From: Zonotrichia leucophrys gambelii
Lineage: Eukaryota; Chordata; Aves; Passeriformes; Passerellidae
DNA length: 64,000 bases
Assembly: GCF_028769735.1 (NCBI RefSeq)
Contig: NC_088171.1
Location: forward strand, 139,769,917-139,833,916
Reading direction: 5' to 3'
The position numbers and the translations under genes were made by a program. The notes under the pieces are model-generated. The model searched no databases, was not told where the DNA came from, and saw only the letters and a program-made list of their open reading frames with translations. Below are positions 51,001 to 62,675 of this stretch, one piece after another (the stretch's first letter is position 1; each line of letters opens with the position of its first letter).

Positions 51001-53424
51001 ACATGAAACATCTACCTGTCAGTGAGTATCAGAACATGTGCTATGGAAATGTCAAATTAATTAATTAAATGCCACACTATGGGTGTAATAAAGTTATATG
51101 TGTTTTATGTAAATAACAACCCCTAGGAATTTACAGCTGCTAAATTAGCTATAACCTTTACTTGAATTATATATATGTGAATTATATAGCCCCAAACTTC
51201 AGGTTTAATTAAGTTTTTCCATGTGCAATAATTTTCAATATGTTTCTGTTGAAGTCAAGAATCAGTTGAAAAACTCTATAAAGAAAAAATTGTAATTAAC
51301 ATTGGAAGATTGCAGCCACAATACCCAAACAAAGGCTATTCTCTGGAAAACACAAGGAACTAATCACTTAGCTGGGGTCTTTCAAACCAAATGGTTTTAA
51401 AATGCAAATTCACGTACTTGGAAGCGAGGAATACCTACAAAGTTAGCAACTTCATCCTGGAATAAGTAAATCCAGAGAGATGTAAATTAAAAAATCCATC
51501 AGAATATGGACTTTTGGGATGCTATTCTGACAAAGGGGCTTATTTAAAGCCCAGATTAATCCATTGTAACTTGAGGGCTTTTGTCTGCATTGCCAAAATG
51601 TAAAGTTTATCTCTGTATCTTTACATAGGCAATGTCAGGAGTCACGTATCTCCAGAGAATGATGCAGATATTCAATAAGGTGAGTTACTTACTGGGGCTC
51701 TCTGTCTTTCTGTTTATTACTGAGCTCCTAGTTTTGGCACACGAATTATGTTTCCTAAAATGAGTCTGATAAATCTAAGCTCACATCTTTTAAAGTGAGT
51801 TTGTGCAACGGCTGTCTGACCTAAAAGATGCATTTTTTATCTGATATCTTCAAAGTAAGATGGGATGGTCTCAGAAGATGTACCCAGAGAGGAGTTACAA
51901 GTTGGCCAAGGACAAGTCACTGAATTCAATGCAGAACAGAGGGATCTGGCATAGCCCCTAGAATAACTCTTGGTGACCTCTGAAGCAGTGAGGAATGATC
52001 AGGATGCTGAGGATTGGTTAATTATAATAATTACTTCATGCACAAATCCAGCAGTGGCTTCACTGTCATACCTCAGCAATGTCCTCTCTGCCCTGTGCCA
52101 ATGCAAGTAATATACAATTACTTATGTTTCTGAGGAACATTCAAACCTAAAAACTCAGTCTGAAAAGCTGATGGATTTACAACAGCAAATCTCCTTGAAA
52201 ACAGGAATTTGGGCTAGAAATCTTCTGTGTTGTTCTGACTAGCTCCAGTCACAACTACCTTGTGTTACCTGTGTGGTGAGACACAGCAGCTGTGAACCTA
52301 CACATGGGGCAGGGAGACAAATGCAGCCCTGTTGGCAGGTGATCGATCACCTTTGGGAATACTGCATTATTGGTGCTATCTTAATGTAGTGCTCAGAAAT
52401 CTGCTGAAGCTCTCCATCCTATGTAGCTTTTTACATTGTTTAAATTTAGACACACGTATCTTAAACTGGATTATTTTGGATTTCCAGTCTGATAATAATT
52501 TTCTATTTTTTGGATTAGATTATTTTCCTATATCATGGCTTCTCCAATTTTTACTATAAACACAGGAAGGATGGGTTAGAGATCAGTCACCCCAAACTCA
52601 TTCCCACCTTCAAGAATCCCTCTCAGTCTTGAACCAGTAATGAGCTTCATAGAGTAAGCACATTCAAATTGTTTTCCAGGTAAGCTTTCGACATTCCACT
52701 AGAAATATAAGGTCCACCAAAAGCCGTGTTGCACAAGGATCCAAGACAAAGAGAAACTAAGGTACATGGCAAAGCAGACTCTATCTTTTAAAGAAAATAA
52801 TTGTTCCCTAACCAGTTATGTTGGGGGAAAACTCTTGGTCTAAACATCAGTGAGGTCTGACAGCCTTTCAGCTCAGGAAGGAATAAATAGCTTCAGAGGA
52901 GAAAGGGTAATGCAGACTCTAAATCTATCTGATGGTGTGATTGCAGGGCTCTGATGGGAGCTCATTTATACAGGTGAGCTGCTCCGTGTAAAAACTCTCT
53001 TCATGCTCTAGATGCATCTTGAAATATACGTCACTCACAAAGCCATACCTCTTTATCAGAAGAAAGGAAATCGGCAGAATTTTTAACTGCTTTGGCTGCT
53101 GCAAATTTAGTATTGTATTTAGAGTTTACCCAGCTGACAAAGGCAAAAAAAAAAATAGCTTAAACTGTGAATGTAAAGAGGCATCAGATAATTGGGCGTA
53201 CATCTGTCTGCAAGTCAGTGTTCGAATATGAACTTTTGCACTGCCAAGAAATCTGCTGCCTGCTAGATAGAATGGGTATTGCCTGCCTGTAAATTCTGAT
53301 AATGAAAAACGTGGCATACCATGAAGTCTCTTATTAATAGAGATGAGACAGGAGCATCAGATAGGAGACTGATCAGGCATTGATCCTGATTTGGAGAAGA
53401 ATCAAGAAAAAAATATAAACTTGT
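51001..53424. other. noncoding DNA, nothing recognised
   Basis: Repeat-free AT-rich sequence with only short open frames. Confidence 0.45.
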
Positions 53425-53842
53425 ATGTTGAAATAAGATCAATTTATTATTGAAATTAAGTAAAATACAGTGTTATTAAAATAATAATGATTTAAAAAGG
53501 AGAGAGAATGGGTTAAAACCCAAGAAAAACAGGTGATGAATAATACAATTGTATAACACCTGCTGAGTAATGCCAAATCTGTTTCCAAATGGCAATTGGC
53601 CCCCTTCCAAGTATCTTCCCCAGTTTATATATTGGGATAGATATTCTATGATATGGAATATTGCTTTGGCCAGTTCAGGTGGCTGGTCTGTGCTCCCTCC
53701 CACATTTGCTTCATGTCCTCACTGTTAGAACATAGGAAACTGAAAAGTCCTTTACTAGAGTAAAAACTGTTCAGCAACAACCAAAATGTCTGTTATCAAC
53801 ATTTTTCTCACACTGAATCTAAAAGCCATCACTGTAGATTTC
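53425..53842 (-). mobile_element. ERVL-type LTR, minus strand
   Basis: Plus-strand blocks in order are AATTTATTATTGAAATTAAG (53441), GAGAGAATGGGTTAAAACCC near 53503, TGGCAATTGGCCCCCTTCC near 53590, GATATGGAATATTGCTTTGG near 53650, and GAACATAGGAAACTGAAAAG near 53728. These are the reverse complement of a familiar avian ERVL-type LTR. In its own direction it keeps a TATA box and an AATAAA signal. The right end is eroded or truncated and no target duplication is seen. The minus-strand frame 53476-53703 is LTR sequence and not a gene. Confidence 0.8.
53624..53631 (-). promoter_or_regulatory. LTR TATA box TATATAAA
   Basis: TTTATATA on the plus strand reads TATATAAA in the LTR transcription direction, with the AATAAA signal (53443-53448) about 180 bases downstream, matching U3-R layout. 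Confidence 0.55.
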
Positions 53843-54415
53843 TCAATGGATCCATTAGGGATCCATTTTCTCACCGCAGGTGGATGACTGATCTGCTGGT
53901 TGACGCCTTCATAATGCCTGAATTTTGAATTTTGGCCACATTTTTTTCAAGCCCTTTGCTATTTGCCAGTCCTGTGTTTCCTCCTAGAGAAGTGCAATGT
54001 AGTGAGGCAGCTGGCCATGAGGCCCCACACAGAACTGCTTGTGTGTAGGAAGAAGGGTGGAATTCTCAGTGGATCCATATGCCACACTGTGCTTGGAAAC
54101 CATTTTGACAATGTTCAAAAGCCTCACTGGGTGTGTCCAACGCAGCAACACATCTTGCAGCCTTGAACTCTGCAGTTCTCCAGTTCTACATGCTTTGATA
54201 TGCAATGAACTCATACTATGTGTTTATGGCAACAGCGCTCACCAAGCTTAGGGCCGTGATAGCAAAGTTGAAATACTTTGCCTTCACTGCATGATCAAAC
54301 AAATGTCTTGAGGAAAAACCAGAGTTGTACAGACTTTCACACACCTTTAAAGCACATTTCTCAAATAATGATAAAGATTGCCTCTAGTATGTTGCTGCTG
54401 GAAATGTTCTGCCAG

Positions 54416-54429
54416 GTTGCTATGGCAAC
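54416..54429 (+). promoter_or_regulatory. palindromic RFX X-box
   Basis: GTTGCTATGGCAAC is nearly symmetrical. On the minus strand GTTGCC-AT-AGCAAC fits the RFX consensus exactly. The dyad extends outward to AGGTTGC...GCAACCT. The surrounding 54300-54540 is repeat-free. Confidence 0.5.
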
Positions 54430-55235
54430 CTTCTGCTATGTAAATTAGTAAGAGCTTTATCACAAGATTTTTACATTGTTGGATTTGGGGAAAAATTTTG
54501 GAATAAGAGCTGAAGTGAAAAATAAGCTGGAGAAGCATCTAAAGGGATCAATTAGTAGTTAGCCTTGGTCCAGTGACAACTGGATACTAAATGATTTTTT
54601 AAACCACAGTTTTCAACATTATTCTATTTTCCCCTCACAGTCTGTACTGGCAAAGGTGGTGGCACTTAGGTTGAAGAAATTCCCTTTTAGGCATTATGCC
54701 ATTTTAAAATAATCCACTTATACTCTTGAAAGGCAGAAGTGCAGAGGTGCAGAATCTGTAAACTTAAGGCACCTTAAGAGGCTAAAAGCAAAATGAGCAA
54801 CCACAGAAAAGAAATACCTAATTCTAAGATTACCTCAAAGTTGTTGAATGCTCTAAACTTTTGAAAAACCCTGGAAAGTCATTTTTAACACTGTTCTGCT
54901 CAATAAAATAGCAATGTGAGTGCCAGGGGATTCTTTTTCTAATGAGCCTCTTCATTTCAAAATGGACCATGAATTTCTGAATTTTCTGAGTCTGATCCAA
55001 AGTATATTGAAAGGCACCTGGTGACCTTAGCTGATTTTGTATTAATCCCTAGTATATTTAGGGATGATTATTTAGTTTACAGATAGTGACAACCTACGTG
55101 TTAGAGATTCCCAGCCACATTAGTGTTTCTCCATGAAATTTCTAGGTGTACAGACAGAATACAGCAAAATGCCCAATCCTTTTTTCCAGGAGACTAACAG
55201 ACCTAAGAATAAAGTAAAATGTTGAGGAAAAGCAG

Positions 55236-55311
55236 CTTTTTCTTTTTCTTTTTCTTTTTCTTTTTCTTTTTCTTTTTCTTTTTCTTTTTCTTTTTCTTTT
55301 TCTTTTTCTTT
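55236..55311 (+). repeat. (CTTTTT)n hexamer microsatellite, about 12.7 units
   Basis: Seventy-six bases of perfect CTTTTT repeat. Read on the minus strand it gives a meaningless Lys-Glu repeat frame. Confidence 0.97.
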
Positions 55312-56176
55312 AAGCAATATGTCTGTGGTTGCCTGATGGTACTTCCTCATGTTAACTGTTGCTGTTATTGACACCAGGTTATTATACAGCAATAAAAGGA
55401 GAAGAATGTATTGCCCCTTGTGGATGGGTTAGCAGGTGACAGGAGCATCAGGAGCAAAAGGTGAAGTGATTCAAAGGACTTTCTGTCTGATAGTATGCAT
55501 CCATTTGCAAAACATTTGAAAACTCCTATTTTTAGATCATCGAAGAGCACAGTATTATTTTTCCCAATAGAAAACATTTCAAACAAAAAGCTTATGCTGA
55601 ACTAGCTCTTTCACAAAAGTCTGTGTTTTGTCAAAAAATAGACCCTTTAATGATATAATTTAGAGTTTTTTCCAGAAATTAAAAAAATATGAAAAGAAAC
55701 ATGAGGGAGAGAAAAATGCAATACAAGAACCTTTCTAGTAAAAAAAAAATGAACAAAGAATGCTCTCAATGAAGATTGGAATAGATTGGAATATATAATA
55801 TAAGCTTTGATGTGTATATATCCATCTTAATGATGCATGAGAAACCTTTCACGCACAGTTTTGCATTAGTTATTGGTAAATGCGAGGTTGATTATTTTGG
55901 AGAATTTTATGGCAAATGAAAGGGGGTTTTTTGTTTGTTTTTCCACTATATTTATAGAGACTCTGCCTACATAATTTTTCTTCCTGAAACATAGAATGAT
56001 TTAGACTATACACCAAAAAATAATGAGATTACAGGTGGAAATGCAAACACTGATTCAACACAAAATTCACAGTAATATTTTTATTTATTTAATTTTTTAC
56101 TGCCTGACTTACATAACAATTTATTTGGTAGAAAAAACTTTGTGTATTAAAGATATATCCTGCTATTTTAGAGGTC

Positions 56177-56234
56177 AAAAATGAAGATGTCACTGCCATT
56201 TTTATAAAAATGAAGCTGTCACTGCCATTTTTAT
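56177..56234. repeat. 29-bp tandem duplication
   Basis: Two abutting 29-mers (56177-56205, 56206-56234), both AAAAATGAAG then A or C then TGTCACTGCC and ATTTTTAT, differ by one base. Confidence 0.95.
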
Positions 56235-57199
56235 AACATCAGGGAGATTTCTAGGAAGCAAAGAATTTATATTCCTGATATTTGGCACTAAAAAAAGCCA
56301 TATTTTTTATTGATAAAATTGCCACCAAAATATATTGAGATTTCCCCCTGCTCCAAGTCACATATAAGAGAAATTTTCTTCTTAAAAAAAAAAAAAAAAA
56401 AGAGCTTTGTGGAAATTTACCTGTTAATATTTTCTACTATTCTCCCTTTTGGAGCTATTGTTTCTGATGTCCTACAAGTTCTGAATTTTTGCTGTCTGCA
56501 TATCAATCGTCTAATAAATTCAGAGTGTAATCAGTAAATATTTAATGTTTTTTAAATATGGAACTTAAATTTAATTTTACATTTTTCATTAAAAATATTA
56601 TGCAAAAATTACTTTCTTGTTCTCATTAGATAAGAAAGGAAAAGTTTGGATAAGGAACAATGAGGTGAGATTGCTGTCTGGTAAAAAATTCTAATTTTTC
56701 AGCCTACTGCTTTGTATACTGTCCTGTTGTTAGAATAAAGAAGAGGGGAATAATCTAAAAGTAAAAAAATTTTATAGGGAAAAAGAAAACAAGACATTCA
56801 TCCTTTTTTTTTTAATTAAAGATGTAATAATGAAGACAGGCACATGTTTTCCTCAACACTTGTATAAGAGGGTATGACAGAAAATTCAGATGCTTCAAAC
56901 CTATATTAAAGGACTTGACTTTTGTAAACGGTATCCCAGCATGGACGGCTTTGGAATTACAAACAACTGGGTAGGAAAACGCAAGAAATCGGGGAGGGGA
57001 GGAGAGGAGGTTGTTGGTGTTAGGATCAAAGTTGCCAGACAGCAAGATGAGTGACAGTCTGGAGGAAGAACTTTGAGATTTATTGTGGCCCTTTAGAAAG
57101 TTACCAGCATAAAAAACTAACGTCATTCATCAGAAAAATCACATTTCTGAGCATATCAAAACTAAAGTGATGTTTCAATCAGCAACAAATCAAGGATGA

Positions 57200-58750
57200 T
57201 GAAATCTGGTGTCATCAGTGTCATTATTGATATCAGATGACATTTGCTAGGTCATAACATTTGACATTGGTTTGGCAGCCTTAATCTGAAACCCAGGTGG
57301 TCTGTTTGTCTGAATTTGGAATAGTGATTAATCAATAAGAATCAGGCACCTTTAATGGCTTCAGTGATACTCTGCAACTTCCTGGGCACCCTCCTGGATC
57401 TGATAAGTCTTGCAGGTAGAAGCCAACAACTATTTGACAAGTTTGATGACTGAGCTCATCAAACTTGTAAAATGCTTCTCTGACGACTCAGATTATTTTG
57501 AAGAGAAATTTTGGTACCTTTCCATGTAGACATGGACAGCTCCAAAGCTTCTAAAAGATGTTTTCTTACATTCATGTAAGCTCCATGGTACAGTTTGGGT
57601 GCTAATCACATGAGATCTCTGTCCTGGGATAGCGTTTAAGTTCACTGGATCCCCCTTTAATGTCTGAAGTCTCTACATTTTATGTAGAGACTCTCTTCCC
57701 ATTTCCCCACTGCATACTTAATCATCTCAGATCTGTGATAGCTATCCCGAATCTCATTACAAAGTCAGGCAAAGAGAAAATCAAGGCATACCGTAATGCT
57801 AATTAACTAAATCAGGCTCTAACTGTATCTGCTTCCCCTTTGCTGTTCAGATATGCGAGTAAGAGATGTTCCCAGCTAATTATGTAAAAGCTATGGCTTG
57901 CTCTATTGCTTAGTGTACTCATTGAGCCAAAGCCGCAGCAGAGGTAGAGCTGATGGATACAGCACTAATTCCTGCTGTCACACTTTGAGAACCACTTCCT
58001 CTCAGCTTTAAGCCCTCCATGTCATCAGTCATAATTGCCTTTTGCATATGGTTCCATAATCGATTTTGAATTAATGTGGTCAGTGGTTCTTTGCAGGGTG
58101 GGCTCCTGACATGTGAGTATCTGCTGCTTATTAGCAGAGGTTCCTATGCAAGATGTGAAGCTCAGAGAGGTCAGTACTACGCTGATTTGATTTAAATATT
58201 AAACAATCTATTCGAGTCATCCTCTCCTCTGACTGGAAATCAATGGAGCTTTACTGCTCTGAAATGGAAAGGCTATCTTGACAAATCAGGTCTTTTCTGT
58301 GTGCAATTCAATTAATACAGTACGATGAATTATACATAGCCAGTGAACAAGATGTTTGACATGGTCATAGCGCTGCAGATGAGATTTGGTAGGTGACCTA
58401 CAGGCTCAGATCCTCCTCAGTGCATAAAGATCCAGCCCTCATTGTGGATTATGATATCCAGCAGGCCTCACAGCTCTCCTTCCATCAAGATGCTGAAAGC
58501 TCTCCCTCTGTGTTCATAATTAATATGTTCTATATGTAACAGAAGAACTTGCATGATTAACAGCTCCCCTTTTACATACATGACTGCCTAAAACTAAACA
58601 AAGCATTTAGAATGACAGAAAAAGGGCAAAGCAGATAGCAAGGTATTATTTTCACTCCTTGTTTCAGCTTTGATACAACAGAGATAATTTCTTTAAATAA
58701 TGATTTTTAAAAAGCACATTATTTGCATTCCATTTAAACGCCCTGTGCTT
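57200..58750. promoter_or_regulatory. candidate conserved noncoding / enhancer block
   Basis: This is the longest stretch without low complexity or repeats, of balanced composition and lacking sustained reading frames. It carries homeodomain cores (GCTAATTAAC at 57798, GCTAATTATG at 57875), an octamer-like TTTTGCATATG near 58040, CCATAATCGATTTTGAATTA near 58054 and four short perfect hairpins. Such a mix is usual for vertebrate developmental enhancers in gene deserts. Sequence character is the only evidence. Confidence 0.35.
57437..57692. repeat. cluster of four short perfect inverted repeats
   Basis: Hairpin arms: 13 bp at 57437-57449/57456-57468 (loop 6); 7 bp at 57521-57527/57530-57536 (loop 2); 7 bp at 57565-57571/57574-57580 (loop 2); 11 bp at 57668-57678/57682-57692 (loop 3). 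All are perfect. Confidence 0.85.
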
Positions 58751-60526
58751 TAACAGTTGAATAGAATGCTACCATCCTTTTTTTTTATACAAGTGAGGCA
58801 GAGAATTCTGATTCTGATCCCACTCTGCTAAGTCAAAATCGACTGTACAATAAGAAACAAAGCACAAAGGGCTGAATCTCAAGGCAGAAGTGCCAAAGTG
58901 AAGCTGTAAGGCATTAATATTAACCCGTGGTTAGATTTTGAACCCTGAGACATAAAAAGAAATCCCAGGATTTATAAGGCTTTGTTTATTCACAGGTACT
59001 CAAACCAGACAGAATTACCAGCTCAGAATTACTGATTAAATCTCTTTGCTAATCACCAGATAATCGTAGTTCTGAATTTATGGTAACTATTTTTGCATCT
59101 TTTTCTGGAATTCTAATTTTATACTTAACAAAAATAATTCAAGACCTGGATAGATATGATGTTATTCCTTTCAATTCTGGTAACAAATGATGCAGGTGAC
59201 TTTACTATCATCTGCCCAGGGCTGATTGCTTATGTGTGTTTCCTCTGGATTTCATATAATTTGTGTTACTTTTACAATAAACAGATTTATAAAAGAAACA
59301 ACATGCATATTTCAGATAGGAACATGTTCTATTACCTACATGATAGATCTCTGGACTTAATGAAGATATTCTTACTGTAGGAGTAATAAACAGTATGGTA
59401 TTATCTGTATAAATTGGGCAATAGAAGAATAAAATCCCATAAAATTTTGCTTTTTTTTCAGGAAAACAACATTTCTTCTTCTGTATCTCTGAATTCATAA
59501 TATACGTTATATAATTTGCTACAGAAAATCACTTCTGCAGCAGAATGCCCAGCTGTGTCCTTAAAGCAAATTGTTTCATAGGGGAACAGTGCTCTCCAGT
59601 GATCAAAGAAGGGAACTGTTTTGGTCATAAAACAGGTGATTTTAGTATCCTTTATTTTTTAAGCTTTACCTCCTTTTTTCCAGTGATTGGTGGAATTATC
59701 TTCTATATAAATATTCGCATTTTCATTTCCAGACTTTTTTCCCTTTTCTTAATATTTCTTGTGAGGCTAATTGTTTTATACACTTAGTTCTCCTTGAAAT
59801 TCCCACATCTCCTCACATACACTTCTGAGAACTTAAAGTATTTCTCTGCTAAATCACATGAGTATTAGCAAAGTTATATTTACAAAACTCGTAATCATTT
59901 TTGTTAATGAAAATTATAAACCTATGACTAATTAATCATGACAGTTATTGGAAGTATTCAATTCAAAGTAGTTTGGTTAATGTTTTATTGATAAATAAAT
60001 TCCCGCAGAATTGTCAACTAAAGAACTACAGAGAACCTTCTGCGAAGTTTTGCTAATCGCATACTTCTAAAGTTTAAGGGAAAAGAAAAAAAGGATAAAT
60101 CTTTGTTTTTCTGTTAATCTTGTATCTTTCTAGGACTGAAATATTAAAAACATGTGAAGTACATGTGCTTTATATCAGTACATTTAAGTCAGTGGAGAAA
60201 ACGAACAAGACCCATCTTGACATATTAGGCATCCATTAGTCAGCTGGTAAGCTCAGGCTTCTGCTGTACTCAAAAGAGATAAATTGCCACACCACCCCTT
60301 TCTAAGAGGTGTGAGAAGAACCATCTTCCAGAGATAACTTAGTGACTGCAGAATGAGCCTGAGTACTAGTGCAAATGTCCACCTGTAGATGATGATGATG
60401 ACTAATGGTGATGAATGCTGGTAGATATGATCCAAGGTGCTAGATTCTGGACCAAGAAAATAACCCAAAAATTGAGGAAAAATCCTCACTAAAACCAGAA
60501 TCCAAAGCCATATTTTGCAAAATGTG
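58751..60526. other. noncoding DNA, nothing recognised
   Basis: AT-rich DNA. Short open frames near 59156-59787 are hydrophobic by composition and have no recognised domain. Confidence 0.45.
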
Positions 60527-60652
60527 TTTTAAACACTGAAATAGAATAGATTCAGTATTATACTCTTTTTCAGTTGCCTCTATTTTCATGCAGAAAAAGA
60601 GGCAACTGGAAAAGAGTATAATAATGAATCTATTCTATCTCAGTGTTTAAAA
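60527..60652. repeat. long hairpin, 55-bp arms
   Basis: Left arm 60527-60581 and right arm 60598-60652 are reverse complements with three mismatches. The 16-base spacer pairs further (TTTTC with GAAAA), leaving a loop of about five bases. Arms carry AATAGAATAGATTCAGTATT and AGTTGCCTCT segments. No coding frame and no recognised transposon ends are present. Confidence 0.97.
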
Positions 60653-60664
60653 TCTATTCTATTT

Positions 60665-60739
60665 CATTATTTGAAACTGCATCTTAGCATTTTCCCATCC
60701 TGTCGGTGTGAAAATGCTAAGATGCAGTTTCAAATAATG
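60665..60739. repeat. second hairpin, 30-bp perfect arms
   Basis: Left arm 60665-60694 and right arm 60710-60739 are perfect reverse complements (ATTTGAAACTGCATCTTAGC in the left arm) with a 15-base loop. It starts 12 bases after the first hairpin. A short direct repeat AATCTATTCTAT lies in the right arm of the first hairpin and again at the junction. Confidence 0.97.
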
Positions 60740-62511
60740 TCACAACAGTACAGCCTACAGTCAGGTAGCTCTTCAGAAACAGGACAATACTCTTCCATGC
60801 AGAAATTTTCTTCTGGCGACTTTAACTAACTCTGAGCTATGGAGCCAGTTCCTTTTGAATCTTCGGCCTATTGAAAGCACAAATATCTACTGGAGAGTAT
60901 GTGGTTGCATTCTAAATAGCAATGACTGCATAATTTTCAAGTTTCTTAGGATCAGAATCCAGATGCCATTTCTGGATTAGTACAGCAAACTGCACTAGGG
61001 TGGATCTAAAGCATAAAGCAGTTGGTGTTGAAGCCTCAAAATCCTCATCGAATGCACTTCTGAAGGTTTGACCTCAGTTGGTTTCCTGTGTGGCCCTACA
61101 GACTGAATGACCAGATTGTATTAGCTGTGTTAGACCCACTTTCTCAAGCTTGGTTTCAACCAAAATGAATCCAGTTTGAGTATACCACTGCAGACTCTCC
61201 ATTGTAAACCACACTACAATGCAGAACAAAGTGGAACAGAAGAGAATTATTAGGAGATATTTTCCTGATATGGACTACACGAATTTGAACACATACAGTT
61301 GTGTATTTGAAAACATACACTTGATGTTGCATGAGTATTGCTAGATTTTATCTTTAAAATGCTGATGGGACATTTGGAAGCCAGTAGAGTTTACAAAGTG
61401 ATGATGTTCCTCCTAAAAGCACCTTTAAAATAAAAAAAATTACATCCACACCCATGTGTGCACTATATACAATATCTTTGCTTTGCAGAGGGTGTTTTTT
61501 ATAAAAGTTACAGTTAAATATCTAACATGTATCTATTAATTTTCCAGCTTCACCCTTTGAAAGATGATTTGAAATATTTTAAAACAGGCCTTGTGACATC
61601 TGCCTTTAAAGCTATTGTTCGTTAAATTGTTTTAGTTGGTAGCAGAGAAATTTCAAATGTCTTCCTAAACACAATAATGCATATTTACTATAAATTTGGT
61701 TTTACTGTATATTTGTGTTTACTCTATTAAAAAGTTTTTGTGTGATCAGCCTGCAGACCTAGAAGAGATCTTGTATCACTAGCAAAATTATATCTTGCTC
61801 CTAACCTATTATGAGAAATACCTTTCAAACTCAAAGTCAAGCTTTTGTTGCCAGATATCACAAAGATGGCATTGTAGGAAAATACAGTTGTTTTAACCAT
61901 GATGTTTTAAGGACAAAAGAGAGGCAAAATGTATGGGATGATATAAGGAAATAAGAGACAATAAATACTATCATAACACCTATGCTTATGCTGCTTACAC
62001 CTATTTTTTGTCCCAGACAAACTGGCATAGTTCTAGCCATGTTCATACATTTACTAGCCAGAACTGTGGCCACAATACATCTTTGCTTTGAGAAAAATTC
62101 TTGGATCCTGCAAACTGCCATGCTGTAACTAGTTATTGTTATGGAAAATTATCATGGCTTCATGACCAAAAGTGTTCCAGGGTCCCTTCTAAAACTTAAT
62201 AGAAAATACAATCATTTGGCAAAACCCATGACCACACCTGGCCCAGTTTGGTTTTGGGTTTCTGGGGTTTTTTTAAGTATTATTATTTTACTAGGATTAC
62301 TTGAGACTTCCTTGCACAGTGCTACCAAAGTTTTAATCTCTGCACATTATTCTTAGTCAAGGTCCCCTGTTTATATACATGGAAAGCCACTTTCAAACAC
62401 AAATGCATGATTTTGGGGGTACTTGTTATTTCTGTCATCTTCTTAGCTTTATAGCAATAGGCATTCTGTTTAAAAATAAAATCTTGAATAAATATCTTAA
62501 TTTCACTAATA
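60740..62511. other. noncoding DNA, nothing recognised
   Basis: AT-rich DNA without supported genes or repeats. Confidence 0.45.
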
Positions 62512-62675
62512 GCTCAAGGGAGGTGGTCACAGCACCAAGCCTTTCAGAGTTCAAGAAGTGTTTGGACAATGTTCTCAGGCATGTGGTGTGATTCTTGGGG
62601 TGGTCCTGTGCTGGACTTCAATAATCTTTGTTGGTGTCTTCCAATTCAGGATATCCTGTGATGATTCTGTGATTC
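62512..62675 (+). mobile_element. CR1 LINE 3'-terminal fragment
   Basis: A short CR1 tail of about 165 bases: CAGCACCAAGCCTTTCAGAG near 62530, GTTCAAGAAGTGTTTGGACA near 62549, GTGTGATTCTTGGGGTGGTC near 62586, and the octamer-like end GATGATTCTGTGATTC near 62660. Subfamily wording differs from the other copies in the window. Confidence 0.88.

Larger units (their letters stand above)
53843..57199. other. noncoding DNA with local repeats
   Basis: No gene recognised. It holds a palindromic X-box (54416), a CTTTTT hexamer array (55236), a 29-bp tandem duplication (56177) and an A18 run near 56384. Confidence 0.45.

Noticed and set aside
53984..54251. Three overlapping open frames near the X-box
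   Set aside because: They run on opposite strands with no domain, and codon-like bias is not evident.
55120..55392. 90-codon frame with Lys-Glu repeat
   Set aside because: The repeat is simply the CTTTTT microsatellite read on the other strand.
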